Positions 1-13,600 of a stretch of DNA of 64,000 nt are shown here, one piece after another. The position numbers and the translations under genes were made by a program. The DNA comes from Pachyseris speciosa. Taxonomy: Eukaryota > Cnidaria > Anthozoa > Scleractinia > Pachyseridae. The stretch lies in NCBI GenBank assembly GCA_016490735.1, contig JAEMWC010001499.1, positions 22,501 through 86,500 on the forward strand, written 5' to 3'. The notes beneath the pieces are model-generated. The model worked only from the letters and a program-made list of their open reading frames with translations, was not told where the DNA came from and did no database searches. Numbering within the stretch: the first letter of the stretch is position 1; each line of letters starts with the position of its first letter.

Positions 1-210
1 AATCCATTAAGATTTTGCTCTATGGATGCCAAAAGGAGCGCCAATTTGGTAGAAGTTAGTACATGAAAAGGAAGGAGTTGAACCCAGACTGGAGCTTCTT
101 TGTAGAAAACTTTATACAAACTCTTACCATCCAGCCCACACAGAACAAGACTAATGGTATAACACTGCAAAAATAAGAAGTAACAACTTTGAATACTGAA
201 GAAGACCAAC

Positions 211-3200
211 CTTTTTGTACACTTCAACAGCAGTGAGTGGTTGATCCAGTCTTCTATATACTTTACAAAGGTACAAATATATGTCCACAATGTCTTGATC
301 ATGGAGAGCTGATTTCAGTTGCCTCTCAGCATCTCGATACATACCAAGTCTGTGTGCATAAAAATATTATGTGAGTTACAAATACTGGTATGTAGGAAGA
401 TGATCGACAGGGCAAAGGGTGGGGCAGGGGAGGGGGGGGGGGGGGGTGAGAATGGCTTGAACTTCTCTGACCATGTATGGTCATTACCCATCCTCCTTTG
501 AGAGCTTGTTTAAAATGACCCATAGTGCATAAGCCAACAAAAATAACTGTTGGGTTTTAGTAGGTAGGTGTCAATTACTCTCAGCTCAGACAGTAGAGAA
601 AAGAAAACAAGAGGGCACACAAAGAACGCTCCATAACACTCTCTGCCTCCCTTATGCCCCAAGTTGTCGCTTCTCTTTGAATATTATTTAAATTTTGATT
701 TATAAAGTTACACTGCTGGTAACTTAAAAATACTATCATGAGTGTCTTTCACTGAGAATAGTCAGGGAAGAAATGCATTTGCACGTACAACATTTACTTG
801 ATCTTCTTCCAATTTGAAAACAAAATCTTCAATTCTGAGTAAATGGGCAGTTTGCTTGGGAGGAAGGGTACGTATTCACAATTTTAGAATGATTTAGACT
901 ATTAGAGCGGTTTTCAATTGAGTGTCGTATGACCAAAACCAAAACAATTACTCTGGCCAATCACAACAGAAGTAAGCAGTGCAATGAGCCAATCAAAATA
1001 CGAAGCAATTACATGTAGCCGGCGTAAAGCGCAGGAAAATACGCGCGTGCAAATCACAGTTGCTTTTGGTTTTGCTTCTCATTGGTTGAGAAAGTGGCGC
1101 GAGTTTTGCTGGCCAATCACACAGCAAAGCAATGCAAAACCAAAGCAAAACCATAATTACTTTCGACACTCAATTGACAACCGCTCTAAATGTCATTGAA
1201 ATATCAGTGAAAACCAAATAACACTGATTGTGACTCCAGATTGAGGTAGAACGGTGAAAGCAGGTTTGTACCTGTAATAGCTTTTGGCCAGTTGAACCTT
1301 CCACCACCAGTCTTTAAACTGACACTCTTCAGTGGCTTTGGCTGCAAGCTCCAGTGCCTGACAAACATAAGAGGGATATTATATGGTTAGGGGTAAATAA
1401 AATGTAAAAGGTGATAAAATGTGGCTCGCAAGGCTCGGAAGAAATTCTCTAGTCAAATGGTAAAAAGAGGAGAATGCAATGACAAAACAATAATGTAATT
1501 ACTTTTCCTTTACTTACATTTCTAACATCATTTTCATGGTGAAATATGTACTCAAACAACACCTGGAGAGTAAAGCATGGGTTAGAAGAAGACTGATATC
1601 ATTAACTGCTTTCAACTAATAGAAGAACATTAAAAATGATTTTAAAAATTGAGTTGGCACCGAATGTGCTGATTTTTACCTTTGCAAGATTCTGTCTTTG
1701 TGCGTATTTAGACAAGTTTAGCTTTGAAACATTTATAAATGGTCCATCTGGCTGTGACAACATGGATGCCTAAATTAAAAAGACCTGGTTAGTAAGATAT
1801 ATGTTGTGGTATGAAATTTACTTTGGTATTAAATTATTTCATACCAATAAGAAATTTATTTCCTTTGTCTCCTAACTCAAATAAGGAGGCAAAGGAAATA
1901 AATTTCATACTGGTATGAAATAATTTCATACCAAAGTAAATTTCATACCTCAACATATACAAACTACATACAAAATCTGGAGTGGCAATGATTCTCTGAT
2001 TCTCACTAATGCGTCAAATTCCTATACCAATTAGAAACCAGTTAGACTTTCTAGTCTTCTGAGATAAGGACGATAAACTGTAGGTCTGGCATCTCACAAC
2101 ACTTATTCCTGATAATCTGAGGGACATTAAAGAACCCACACACTGTTCAAAAAGAGTAGGGGACGTAGTTCCCAGTGTGGTGGTCTATCTCTGCCAGCAT
2201 GTGGTCAGCCTGGCTGGATTAGCTTGAAGGGCTTCTGAGCAAATGAGGCCACAATAAATATACAGCTGAAGTCAGGCTATTTGCTGGGTGCTGGAACTTC
2301 CCTTTCAAACCTTAGAGTAATTTTTTCATTGCTTTTGAATTGCTACAGTATACAGTATGACAGCCAACTATTTTTACTTAGTTTCATTAAAACTAACTTG
2401 AGACTTTTACACAAAAATGCATACTGTACTATTAAATAATAATTTTATATATCCCATACTGTTTTGTTTAAACAAAAGATGGCAACCAGGTAAGCACTAA
2501 AATTATTATACTTACAGTGCCCAGGCGAACATGCCGACCAGATGCACTTGTCACTGGTCTGAAACAAGGAAAATAAAATATTAATACTAACTTGTGTCAT
2601 ATAGATTTAATTTACATGTCCAGTGACAGGAGTATTTTAAACAAACCATAAGTGCATACCTAGCTGTTTGTGCAGTACGTGGGGTCCTTATGGCTTGTTC
2701 CATTGTTCCTGGCCTACCGCTCTGTGTTCCAGGTCTGACAAATCCACTGACTGGACGCCCTGCCTGTGACATGGGTCTAAAATGCAAAAGGGCAAATAAG
2801 TTTGACATCTATGAGTTCAATTGCAAATCCTTGATTGAGAAGAGAAAATATGTGACAAACAATACATACTGCATACATAAACTGTATGCTATAAACTGTA
2901 TGCATGAACAATATTTATTAAACCTTTACTTTACCTTACTCCTGGAGTGGGGGCTCCATTTCCTGTGCTTGTCCCTGGTTTTTTCAAAGAAGTTCCAGGG
3001 CCTGTTGATCAAATTACATAGAAACAAACATTACACAGCACTAAACAAGAGTTGAAATTTTATCCTTTAAATAAGTTATATAGTGCTATAATATTACTTA
3101 GAACATGTAAAGGCAAGTTACTGGTACCTTGGATGTTGTTACCGGTATTGTGATACATGTTTTGCACATTCACAAAAGCGCAATAGATAGATCTTGTGTG

Positions 3201-6200
3201 CAACAGATAGATCTTGTGTCTTTCTGTTCCAGCAGCTTGAACTATCATTAGAGGGGGTGGGAATGTATAGTTATAAGTGCTGGAAGAAGGAAAATTTATG
3301 GACCTATCATCGGCCATTCCCTGGTGGGGGGGGACCCTGGGCAAACTACACTTTTTATGGGGACTTAAAGGGAGATTTGAAAGCACAGTTTCCCTTGTAG
3401 GTGGGAGAAATGAGGGAGGTTTTGTTTCCAAATGCCTTGCACCGGGGGAAACTTGGGGGAGTTTGTCAAGAGAAACAAGTCATTTCAAGTTCTTTTAAAT
3501 GAAGTACAAAACCCCACTGTGCTCAAGAATGTGGGCTCTTCTATCTCCTCGTGGCAGAAATGGCGTGCTTATCAGGTGTTGTGAATGATATATGAAATAA
3601 ATCATACATGAACTGCAGAAATGAAATCAAATGAAGAATGATCTTCGCAGTTGTGAACGCTATTTATGCAATTGCGAAAAGAAGCCTGAAAATTTTTTTC
3701 AGGCAATTTTTCGCAATTGCATAAATTGCGTTCACAACTGAGAGGATCATTCTTAATTTGATTATCAGGTATTGTTACGAAAATCCATTTCCATCTTGTT
3801 GTTCCCACACTTTATGCTGCTTTAGACATAACAATAATATTATTGGAGACAACTGAATAATGTTCAGCAGACTTATGTTTTTCCATTTGCAAATTACAGC
3901 GGTGATTATATTGGCGTGAACACCTAAAATATGTCTGGAATGTTTATTGTGTTGTAACCAATCACAGGCAAGATCTTCACACCACAGAACCACAGGCAAC
4001 GAACGGTTTCCTATCTGTTACGGAACAAATTATTTTCGTTTTGTTTTAACATTCAGTCTCTTTACAAGTAAACAATTGCTTTTCCTTCCTATTTACAGTG
4101 TGTGCTATAATAGCGAAGAATACAGGTTTGAACGATTTTGAAATAAATTACAAAGCCGAAGTGCCGGGCCGACGCACGCGACGGTTTGGCGTGCGAATTT
4201 TCAAACTTTTTGTAACGATCGAAATCGGTAGTTACGCCTGATAGCAAGTTACAATGTTGCAAGGTAAGCCGCTAGAATTTTCTGATTCCCATCGCTTCGC
4301 AGCTATTGCAGCAAGCGTTAACACTTTTTTGTTAGGTCAGGGAGATTTACTATTTTGGTAATTTATTATTCTTTTTTTTTGGTAGCTAATAATAAAGCTG
4401 AAATTCGAGAGTTGTTCTTGTCGATGTTTTCGTTTCTGATAACATAATCCTCGCTAATATTTTTTTGTAGAACAAGGGGATTGGATTTATGTGCGCTAAC
4501 AATTGAACCTTCGAACTACTGTGCCGACAGAAGTTCCTTGATTGCAAGATCGCAAACTGGAAAACCACCGACCAAATTCAACATCTATGGAATGATTGAC
4601 ACATCGCCCAAAGTAAACAGCCCAATTTTCGGTATTCCTTCCAAAATATAATTTTGCTTTTTCTCTGAAGGCATTTATGCATTTGATATCAGGGGGACTA
4701 CATGCTGTAGGAAACTAGTTATGAGGGGATTTAGCCAAGAAGATTTTAAGTCCCCTTTGGATGCGATTATTAGCACATTTTGCGCGCAAAAGAAAAAAAA
4801 AACATGATTATCTCCGATCGCAGTTCTTCTTACCAAAAGAATCTCCCTAAATGTCCATAAACTCGCATGTTACAACCCAACGGCTTTATATTGTTGAATG
4901 CATATCTGAAAATTTATGTTTCTAAGAATACACGATTGTTCATTTTTTATTGTCTTCATGTAATATGTCGTTACATGGAAAGCCGGTCGTTGTCGCGTCG
5001 CGTTGCCTTCTAAATTTTTGTTTCTAAAATCAAACGATGTGCTGAATGCGGTCCTCAACACTGATCTTGGGGAGCAGTGGTGTTTTAAATTCCTAATAAG
5101 ACAGCTTGTATCCTTAAACAAAAATAAAACGAAAATAATTTGTTCCGTGACCGATAGGAAAACGTTCGTTGCCTGTGGTTTCTGTGGTTTGAAGATCTCG
5201 CCTGTGATTGGTTACAACACACTTAACATTCCAGACATATTTTAGGTGTTCACGGCAATATAATCACCGCTGTAATTGCTTTTCAGGAGACGAAAATAAC
5301 AACACCATGGCAATTTGCAAACTTCAGAAGGTATGCACTGTATGTGCTGAAGGAGATCTTATATAGCCAGACACTTTTCAGTCTGCTGCCCCTCCAGGAG
5401 GGGCAATTTCTTATGTACCTTTTCTTATAACCTTTTATTTTCTGTGTCCCCATCTAGGAGGGGGAAATTAAGGACTTCGGCTGGGCCCTGTACAAAGTCC
5501 CCTCCCTTGCCCGGGGTCCCCCTCCCCTGAGGGGACGGCCGATGATAAGTGCATTGCATATATAGGTAAAAAACAAAGCATTTTGTTATGTTGGCAAAAG
5601 CTTGGCGTAAGCCCAGTTAGAGCGGTTGCCGATTGTAACAAAAGATTTATCAAAAATTAAATAAAAATTCAACGATTTCATGGAGTGTGAATGATATATG
5701 AAATGAATCATATATGAGTCATGGAGTGTAGCAAAGTAGAGAAATAATAAACTGACGCGGTAACTGGGCAACAGCATTGTCGTCCATCAACATTTCAGCG
5801 ATTCCTTCTTCGTCGACATCAACTTCATCAACATACACTTGCTCCGTGAGAGCTCGTGTTTTTAAACACCACGACGCCTGATTCAAAGAGAATGAAAAAA
5901 ATAAGTACAAATAAGCACTGAGGACATCTTCTGCTATGCAAAAATATTTAACGCTTATATGCAAACAAATTCTAAGTCGGGTTTAAGCTTAAACTTAAGC
6001 TTAAGCTTAATTAAACTGGAAGATTTCAAGGAAAGATATATATGGAGTTGAAATAATGAAAATTTGCCTCTGATATACCTGGTCGTAAGGATTTTTCTTC
6101 AACAATTGTGTACAAACTTCTGCACACTCCTCAAATTTTCTTCGCCGGTAAAAACTCATCGCTAAAAACAAGGGATCCATCTGCATCGCTCCTGTGCCCG

Positions 6201-6204
6201 CCAT
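211..6204 (-). CDS. TTC8: TTC8/BBS8 (Bardet-Biedl syndrome 8 TPR protein), 5' nine exons, partial
   Basis: Minus-strand multi-exon gene; the 3' half lies beyond position 1. Inferred exons: 6204-6079, 5877-5757, 3001-2935, 2776-2660, 2558-2516, 1769-1680, 1562-1518, 1357-1272, 349-211. All join in phase with GT/AG borders. The start ATG at 6204 opens MDPLFLAMSFYRRRKFEEC, the conserved N-terminal TPR-like helix pair. Exon 2 carries AWCLKTRALTEQVY-like sequence (here SWCLKTR) and the EEGIAEMLMDDNAVAQ segment. Exons 3-5 carry the Arg/Pro/Gly-rich repeats (GRPVSGFVRPGTQSGRPGT). Exon 8 carries KDWWWKVQLAKSYYR and exon 9 begins the TPR array. From family knowledge, TTC8 is a BBSome subunit that acts in ciliary membrane-protein trafficking. 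Intron 2 (3002-5756) holds two inverted-repeat elements. The first exon is near an upstream GC-moderate region, but I could not define a promoter. Identity is secure; exact splice sites are inferred by hand. Confidence 0.93.
903..1188. mobile_element. MITE-like inverted-repeat element in TTC8 intron
   Basis: About 25-bp terminal inverted repeats (left begins TAGAGCGGTTTTCAATTGAG, right ends CAATTGACAACCGCTCTA) bound a 286-bp segment with no coding capacity. It lies in the intron between TTC8 exons 8 and 9. Superfamily is not assigned. Confidence 0.7.
1799..1958. repeat. Palindromic (foldback) element, about 160 bp
   Basis: Two near-perfect arms (GGTATGAAATTTACTTTGGT and its complement) converge near 1878 and would fold into a long hairpin. 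It lies in the intron between TTC8 exons 5 and 6 and has no ORF. It is probably a short non-autonomous element. Confidence 0.7.
3585..3775. mobile_element. Hairpin MITE in TTC8 intron 2
   Basis: The arms around GAATGATCTTCGCAGTTGTG and TTCACAACTGAGAGGATCAT are inverted complements, and the inner arm GCAATTGCG is repeated at the centre (about 3690). A related edge sequence (GAATGATATATGAAATGAAT) recurs near 5688, so a second degraded copy may lie there. Confidence 0.65.
3892..5277. mobile_element. Non-autonomous DNA transposon with long (~160 bp) terminal inverted repeats
   Basis: The left end begins AATTACAGCGGTGATTATAT and the right end is its near-complement ATATAATCACCGCTGTAATT. Complementarity continues for about 160 bp on each side (3892-4048 and about 5119-5277). 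The 1.1-kb interior has only short ORFs and no recognisable transposase. It sits in TTC8 intron 2. I saw no clear target duplication. Confidence 0.75.
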
Positions 6205-6478
6205 CTTGTTCTCTTTTTTTTTTGGCTAAGGTGAATCGCTGGCTCAGGATTTTTTGTTGTCATGACAGCGAAGCTTTTTCCCGCGAAATTTCAAAACGCG
6301 GAGACCACGACACATGGGCGACCAGACGAGACTTCATCAGGTGACGGAGCGGCTTTTCTGAGAAGCCAGTTTATGCGGGGTTGCAGTTATTTTATGCCCT
6401 GGGGACGTCAATCGACTTACTTCCTTTTGCCATCGGAATACTAAATGAAAGCAGTCTTGTAAAAATTTAAGCTGGCTA

Positions 6479-6727
6479 AAGCCTGGTTTTCACTAGCGAT
6501 CTAGCGACCCAAGCACAAGCGCAAGCATAAGTAGCTTATGCCAAGTGAAAACGAACACTACGCAAGCGAACGCAAGCATAAGCGCAAGCACAAGGAAAGG
6601 GAAAAAGTATGATCCCTTGCGCTTGTGCTTATGCTTGCGTTAAGCCCGTTTTCACAGTGAAATAAGCGCTCTTGCGCTTGCGCTTATGCTTGCACTTGTG
6701 CTTGCGTCGCTAGTGAAAACCAGGCTT
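6479..6727. mobile_element. MITE, copy 1 of a family rich in GCAAGCACAAGCGCAAGC motifs
   Basis: The termini AAGCCTGGTTTTCACTAGCG and CGCTAGTGAAAACCAGGCTT are exact complements. The interior is built from short, internally palindromic runs of AAGCGCAAGC-type sequence. It lies about 275 bp upstream of the TTC8 start codon. A second copy lies at 60119-60324. Confidence 0.75.
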
Positions 6728-7699
6728 AAGGCTTTGCCTGTTTTGCCTTCACCCACGGAAGTCGTGAAATGCCAATAGCCTAAAATAACTCGCAACACAT
6801 TTCCGTTGAAGGTTTTTTTTTTTCGACCGATCAGCCGTCTACATTCGTGACTTGCCGATGAGTGCAAGCTCTTACCCACTTAAAACCGACTGATGCGTGG
6901 TTTTGCTCTCAGAGTGAAGAGATCTTGCGAAATTGCGAAATGTTTGCGTTTTCTGTCCAGCGGTTTAGAATAACCGCTTATAAAAAGGATCTTTTGATAT
7001 CCTGATAAGAAGCAGTCCGCGTGATTTCCCATGACCACAATGTGCCAACTCAGGGGCCTAAAAATAGCATAACCTCAGAGCATATCTAATAGATTTTGTT
7101 TCATCTGAAGGCGTTTTCTCGTTTTCTGACAAGGTCGGGTCTTGTCAGTGTCTTGTCTCGCATTGTTCAGTTGCCCATTGATTTACAGGCCCCAGCAGGG
7201 TGTCACTGAAACAGGAACGTGTTGTACTTGCTATAATCGAACTGGCGGGGGCAGAAAGGGCAAACATGACGGACGTCATAACACATACAAGTGTTGTGGC
7301 GACGGAATAATATACCATCGAACATGCAACCGGGAACATGCTTGAAAAAACGCCTCGTCACCGATCGGAACTCCTGCCGAGCACTCCTTTGACTGAACCG
7401 CTTCAATACAGAGGCTACCGTAATTTGGAAATTGTTTGAATAAGTAGAGGGAAAACAGAATTCAAAAATAGCCAACTGGATTATTATATATTAAAGCAGT
7501 CGGCAATGTAAATCCTGGTTGGGAGAGCCAGGTGCTAAATCACCAATGAGTTCCTTGAAAGAGTCGATGTTCCGACAGTTGGGCTCTCTGAAATATGCTC
7601 CATGCTTGCAGATTCAGAACCTCTAATTAAAATTATTGAAAATAAATCTGTTGGGTAGCCATTTCTGTGAGCATGCGTTTTTAAAGAGCCAAACTGAGT

Positions 7700-7965
7700 T
7701 ACAACTCTCACTGCGAGATTGCAGATCGTGATCGCACTGCAAGAACCGCCGCCGAGCAGTACTGTACTTTCCCGTGGTGCTGTCCGTTTTGGCGTTTTGT
7801 ATTCACCTGGGTATTCGCGGCTGCTCCGCACTAGTAAAGGAACTCCGACTGCGAGATCACAGAGATCGCACAGGAACCGCAACCGAACAGTACTTTCCTG
7901 TGGTGCTGTCCATTTGGTATTTTACGGCTCTTCCGCGCTAGTAAAGGAAATCCCTTTGTAGTCTC
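7700..7965. repeat. Two diverged tandem repeat units, related to sequences near 27.4 and 43.2 kb
   Basis: Two units share GCGAGAT(T/C)..CAG and CAGTACT(G)TACTTTCC(C/T)GTGGTGCTGTCC. The string TTTCCTGTGGT also occurs near 27393, and CAGTACTTTCTTGTGGTGCTG near 43258. This points to one dispersed repeat family. The rest of 6728-9221 shows no supported gene. Confidence 0.5.
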
Positions 7966-9221
7966 AACAAAGTTAAATTCAAGTTAAATGTGTGCTACTT
8001 CATTATGATGTTGTTCCGTTTATTTAGTTTTCACGGCGGAAATCGATGAAAATTCTGGAAATTTGAAAATTCGGCTAACAACACAATCAGACTAATTTAC
8101 CGGCCGTCTACTGGTCCCCTTACAATAAGTGCAAGCGTCATTCAGCTCTCGCTAAAACCCTGCTAAGTCTAGCAACAAGGAAATTTGAGGGGGTCGCGAG
8201 ACAACCACTTTTGGCTCAATACTCGACGAATAGGAGCAAAGAGTGTGTGATTTTCTGGGCCACCCGAGAAGTAGAGATAGAAGACACGCTTGGACAAATA
8301 TTTGTGAGAGAAAGCAAAGTATAAATAATGCATTCGTTAGTGTCAAGCTACCAATCGATATAAGACTCTTATCAAAATATCAGCAAAGTGGAGGAAAAAC
8401 TTCTGCTTGCGTGAATCACAAAGGACCTCTGGACCTGTTCCATTTCCCCCACAAACTTGCGTATCAATAAAAAATATGATCGAGTTGGTGTTATAAAAGT
8501 ACATGTTTCCCTGTAAAGCAAAGCTGGACAAAATCACGACTTGAAGTGCCTAATTTCCCGAGAGCTTCGTTCTAACAGGAATTTTCCGCAACTCTGAGTT
8601 CAATTGACTGCGCATCATCGGTTGCTCAATTAATTTCTTCGTAATCAAATTTAGCTACAAAAATCACGAGCAAGGGCGAGTCGGCATTAACTGTTACAAT
8701 AAAACAATTTCTAATGTCATTTGAATTTACTTTTGTTGGTGATGGGAAGATTAGGTGTGAGTGACGCGACGCTTTGAAGGGTTTTCGCGTTTGATATCGC
8801 GCGCGTGACGCGGATCTCAAAGCGATGAAATTGGTTTCTTTTGTGTTTTGAACGTGACGTCATTGCTTGCTTCCAATCAGAGCCCGGAAGGCGGTGGGCA
8901 TTGGCCCCTCACCCGGCGAAACAATGCACGATCTTTTCATAATGAGGTTGACAGTGTTTGGTGAATTTGCGATTACTGTGTGGTAGAAACGTGCAGATCT
9001 TTTTTGGCTGAGACTATGGGTCGCTGTTTCAAAGGATTTGGGATATGTACTTTGAGAATGACGTGGGCTTTCAACGAGAATAATTGATTGCGAAACAAGA
9101 GCACGAATTCAGTTTGTGTAGCTGGTTGAAAGCTTGGAGCACGCAATTTTTGTTCGCGCGTGGTGAAAGTTACAACGCCAGCTGCGAAACTACGATCGAC
9201 AGTAGCGTAGTCTCGTCAAAT

Positions 9222-10619
9222 ATGGAAAGACAAATCCCCGACTCTGTTATTCTAGAAGTCTTTAGGTACCTATCCAAAAGAGAACTTGGCGTCGTAGCTC
9301 AAGTTTGTCGACGCTGGAGACGCGTAGCTTACGATCGATCGCTTTGGGTCGTTGTTGACATGAATGATTTTTGGCCTGCGGTTGATGAGGAGACTTTGTT
9401 GATGTTGATCCGGACGCGTTTATCTTCGGCAAAAGCGCTTAATTTAGGTGGCTGTACGCTCACAGCAAAGGTCGCAAAAGAACTCGCTAAAAGATGCCAT
9501 CAGTTGCGTAGTTTGGTGTTCTATGGGGCCGAAGTTGAAAGCGAAACGGGCCACGAAGGCATACGCGACTTCCCAACGGGTCTGGAGTTGATGGATTTGC
9601 GCTACTCATGGGGAAATTTCAAGTTTATGAGGAGATTACCGAGACATTTTACTCAGATGAGATACGTTGGACTGGGAATGGACTCTTCAGAGAGTCTTGT
9701 ACCCGATGTGTTCGCTAAAATGAGGAACTTGAGGATTTTGGATTGCACAGATTGCGAGACTTTGACCGATGACGCACTTCTCAAGATCTCCATGAATTGC
9801 CCGCACTTAGAATCGATTTGCTTGAACGAATGTAAGAATTATCGAGGCAAGTACCTTTATCGAGTTCTTAACAATTGCAAATTCGTGTCTACACTTTTGA
9901 TTCGCTTTACCAAGATAACAGACGAGGCATTGATGGTGGTTAATTGGGAGAGAACAATGGTCAAGGAACTCGATTTAACAGGATGTTATTTCGTGACAAC
10001 AACCGGGCTTTCAAATGTGATTTCTCGGTTGCCCGACATTCGCTACTTCAAAATGAACCAATGTGGATTTCGTCACATCCTGCATTTGAGAATTTACCAA
10101 GAGGTACGGCCTACATTGGCTTACAAATGTCTGGAAACTCTGGATTTGCGATGGAACTTTCTTCTGTCTGCGGAATGTTTGGAGGGCGTTCTGCAGCAGT
10201 CCCCCTCCCTGAGGTATCTGGGAGTGAGTCACTCCCCTAGGATACCCCCATCAGTAATTGCTGAAATGTTCAAGTTTGTCTCCAAGTTGAGGATTTTGGA
10301 GTTTGGACCTCTTCGAAAGGAGGCTCTTTCAGAAAGTCCTCTTGTGCCTAATTTAATTAAAATGTGCCCCCTAATTGAGGCTGTGTCATTGATCAACTTC
10401 AAGCTCATAGATGATGCAGATGCTGACTTGGTGCAGGAATTGAGGGACAAATGCAAACATATCCGAGAGGTGAAGTTGTGTAGTCCTCGAATTGAACATG
10501 TGGCCATTGGGAACAGTGGTGAAACTATCACTGTAGAAAGACTTCTCATCAAAATGGAAAGTCTGTTACCTAGTCCTGAAAACACGCTTGGCAAAGTGAT
10601 CAACAAACTCCATGTATAG
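9222..10619 (+). CDS. F-box / leucine-rich-repeat protein, single exon, 465 aa
   Basis: An open frame runs from ATG at 9222 to TAG at 10619. The same frame is open upstream, but the first ATG is immediately before the F-box, so I start there. Residues about 3-42 are an F-box (IPDSVILEVFRYLSKRELG, then VCRRWRRVAYDRSLW), the Skp1-binding module. The remainder is a run of LRRs of the FBXL type with the repeating L..L.L..C..(L/I)T pattern (LRILDCTDCETLTDDALL, LESICLNECKNYRG, KELDLTGCYFVTTTGLS, LETLDLRWN). By family, it should be a substrate receptor of an SCF ubiquitin ligase. The F-box start resembles the FBXL12-like group, but I cannot assign orthology. No intron is seen; the neighbours are TTC8 (divergent) and AAR2 (downstream, same strand). 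Confidence 0.9.
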   Translation: MERQIPDSVILEVFRYLSKRELGVVAQVCRRWRRVAYDRSLWVVVDMNDFWPAVDEETLLMLIRTRLSSAKALNLGGCTLTAKVAKELAKRCHQLRSLVFYGAEVESETGHEGIRDFPTGLELMDLRYSWGNFKFMRRLPRHFTQMRYVGLGMDSSESLVPDVFAKMRNLRILDCTDCETLTDDALLKISMNCPHLESICLNECKNYRGKYLYRVLNNCKFVSTLLIRFTKITDEALMVVNWERTMVKELDLTGCYFVTTTGLSNVISRLPDIRYFKMNQCGFRHILHLRIYQEVRPTLAYKCLETLDLRWNFLLSAECLEGVLQQSPSLRYLGVSHSPRIPPSVIAEMFKFVSKLRILEFGPLRKEALSESPLVPNLIKMCPLIEAVSLINFKLIDDADADLVQELRDKCKHIREVKLCSPRIEHVAIGNSGETITVERLLIKMESLLPSPENTLGKVINKLHV

Positions 10620-13600
10620 AGGTAGCAATATTTATCTTCTTGTTGTTATAGATTTTCACTGTACATAATGGACAGATGTTACAAATGCAGGGGTCATTCT
10701 TAAAATCTCTTTATAAAAAAATAGAAAGTTGACACCTTAACTTCACACTGAGTGTTTGATATTAAAGGCTGACTCAACTTATGAAATATTTGCTCATAAA
10801 AGCATTGTTGATTTTGTATTTTAATCACTGACAAGTGAAAACCTGACAAGAGGTTGTAGAAACTGCCTGCCTTATAACTCTGTGTAGAATACCGGTATTC
10901 TCAATTCACATTCCAAACTTCTATAGTTTTGAATGTTTATTTTTACAAGTTCTCAACACATTCACTAAGTCAAACATATTGCAACACTCAGTTAATTGTT
11001 AACATTTATGATATTTATGTCCCTTATTTCAATGGCTCCACTCTCAACCAACTTCTGACCTGCAATATCTGTTTTAACTTGGGGAGTTGGATTTACATAG
11101 AACTCTAGAGTTGCAATGGTGCATTGAAAAATGATATACTATTATTCTGGAAAAATGTGGCATATTACAGTTGATTTCATTTTTTAGTTCTCTGTTTTTA
11201 TGACAGTTATTTTTGTGATAACAATCATTGCTAACTCTGAAATGAAAGTACAGTGCTGGGCAATTACCGGTAATGTTTGGGACACATCATTGCATTATTT
11301 CCAAAAGTCTTTCCTAAATTACCACCTTGAAAATTTTGCTAATTTTTTTCGTTCTTTATCATGTTGTTGTACAACATTATAGTGTTTAAATTTGCATATG
11401 TAAATTCGATAGTGATGTACATTTTTGAACAATGGATGTCAAAAAGCACCCAAGCATATCATGTTTATTGTTCAGTGACCCAAGCATTGTTTACCCAGGA
11501 TTTCAGTATTTTCAAATATATTTAGAGAGAAAATCTTGTTGCAATATTTTACAGTCACCATGCATCTTGCTTTGGTTGGTAAACTGTAAAAACATTGCAA
11601 TATCTGTGTGGTAAAGCATATGGGTGTTGATGTAAATCTTTCTCTCCAACTGTAATTTTCCTCTAAAACTCATATAGTTTTAAATATCAGATTATACAAA
11701 TACTAATGGTAAATATATATTTAAACGTCTTCTAAGTCAATCAATCTAAATACCAGTGTTTTATTTTGAGTTGTTAAGCTATGTTAGATATTGACAAAAA
11801 GCTTTTATCCAAAGGTTGATGTCCCCTATCCAGCAGATTAGATGATCCCTCAGTTGACATATTGTTACATAACACAGCAGTTACAGTGCAAAAGCATTAA
11901 AAAAACATGATATGACTGACTGCACATTGCAGATTATAGACTGCACATTGCAGATTATAAACAGTTTTAGCAGGGTGTTGTTTTATTTGCTTGGTAATTT
12001 TACAAGTCAAGCCTCAGTTGTTTAAACCATGGATAACTTTATCCAGAAGATACCAGTAAGTTGCTTCCCAGCAGATAAAGATGTACATTCTACCTTGTGG
12101 ATAGCAACTTATCTACTGGACAGAGCTATCCACTTTTGGAACAACTGGGGCCAATTATCAATTTTTTTTTTTTTTCACTTTTTGGGCTCCATATTGACTC
12201 CTGAGACACTCAGCTCTAACTGAATAACCAAATTGTTGTCTGCTGGGTACTAAGAAATTAATTCATCATGGCTTAAGTCAGTTTCAGTTTTCAGTCACTC
12301 CGCAGATCTCACATCCTTCACTTGACTCGTCTTCAGCACTCCCATTAGACTACTTACATCTCACATCTCACTTTCATAATTATTATTCATACTCAGCTGA
12401 AATTTGTTTGCTCATTTAAGAATATTCTTTCACATTCATCTCATGAACAAACTTATCTCCAAACAAGATGGTCTCTTGATGATTAGTAACACATTTGAGG
12501 TCTGTTGTACAACAAAATGTATTCTAGGACTGGTTCCTAAAGACTGAAGTTAAAAAAAGTTGAAAATTTGTACAAATTTTAGCCTAGAACATTCAAGCCA
12601 ATGTATTTATATTGTATAATTTATCATAATTTTCATCAGAATCATAATAATAGTGTTGTTATGAGTGTTGTTACTAGCTCAATCAGATGGTGGAAATGGA
12701 CATTTGAAGAGCTGAATAAAATAGTTATATACACAATGTGTACAATTTGTTTTAACTGCTTAAATTAGGGAGGAAGATTGGTAAAAAAAACTAGGGAACA
12801 GGAAGTATTGAAAGATGTTTACAAGGATTGTGTTAGAAAAGTGTTATACTGTTCATACCATGGTTATATGCTATAAATAACCTTATCTACTTGACCGTTT
12901 TGCCGTGAAATGTCAAAATATCCTTTCATCATTTTATCATTTTTCCTTTTATCATTTTAATGTCTGCTTACAAAATCCTGTTTGGGCTATGAATGTGTAT
13001 CATTGTGGAAAAAAACTACTTGGATCTGAGGAAGCAGCATTTTTTGAGGGGAAGAAATTTAAAAGACTTTAGTGGTAATGCCATAAGAAAGGAAAACAAG
13101 AAATCAAGTTGCAGATGTCCTTTACTTTTCCAAAATACACTACCTTAGGCCTGCTCAATCAACTGGACTGAAAAAAAAAGGCTGCCTCAGTATCTTCAGT
13201 CAAATATTTCATCAACAGACTCAACGTGGAATGCACATGTGTGAGCAGAAGTTTCTTGTGCACTCAAGGCTCAGGCACTTGTAAACTAGACAGCCCTTTG
13301 CTGCTCACTGCCAAATCATGGACATTTTTTACACAAATGCATTGTATTTAATTTCACTACAGGTAAGTGAGCTTACTGAATAGCTGTCATGTGAATACAG
13401 TAAACACCTGGGGGTGGGTGGGGGTGGGGGGGGTGGGGGGGGGTGGGGGGGGGTACTCACACAAATGGGTTATATATAGGTATGTGCCATGGGATAGGGT
13501 ATGGTTTTTGAGGTTCTCGACCCTTAAATAGGGTATCGTTTTTGCCCATGTTGGCATAGTTTTCCCAATGTGATCCTTAGATAGGGTGCCTAAATTGTAT

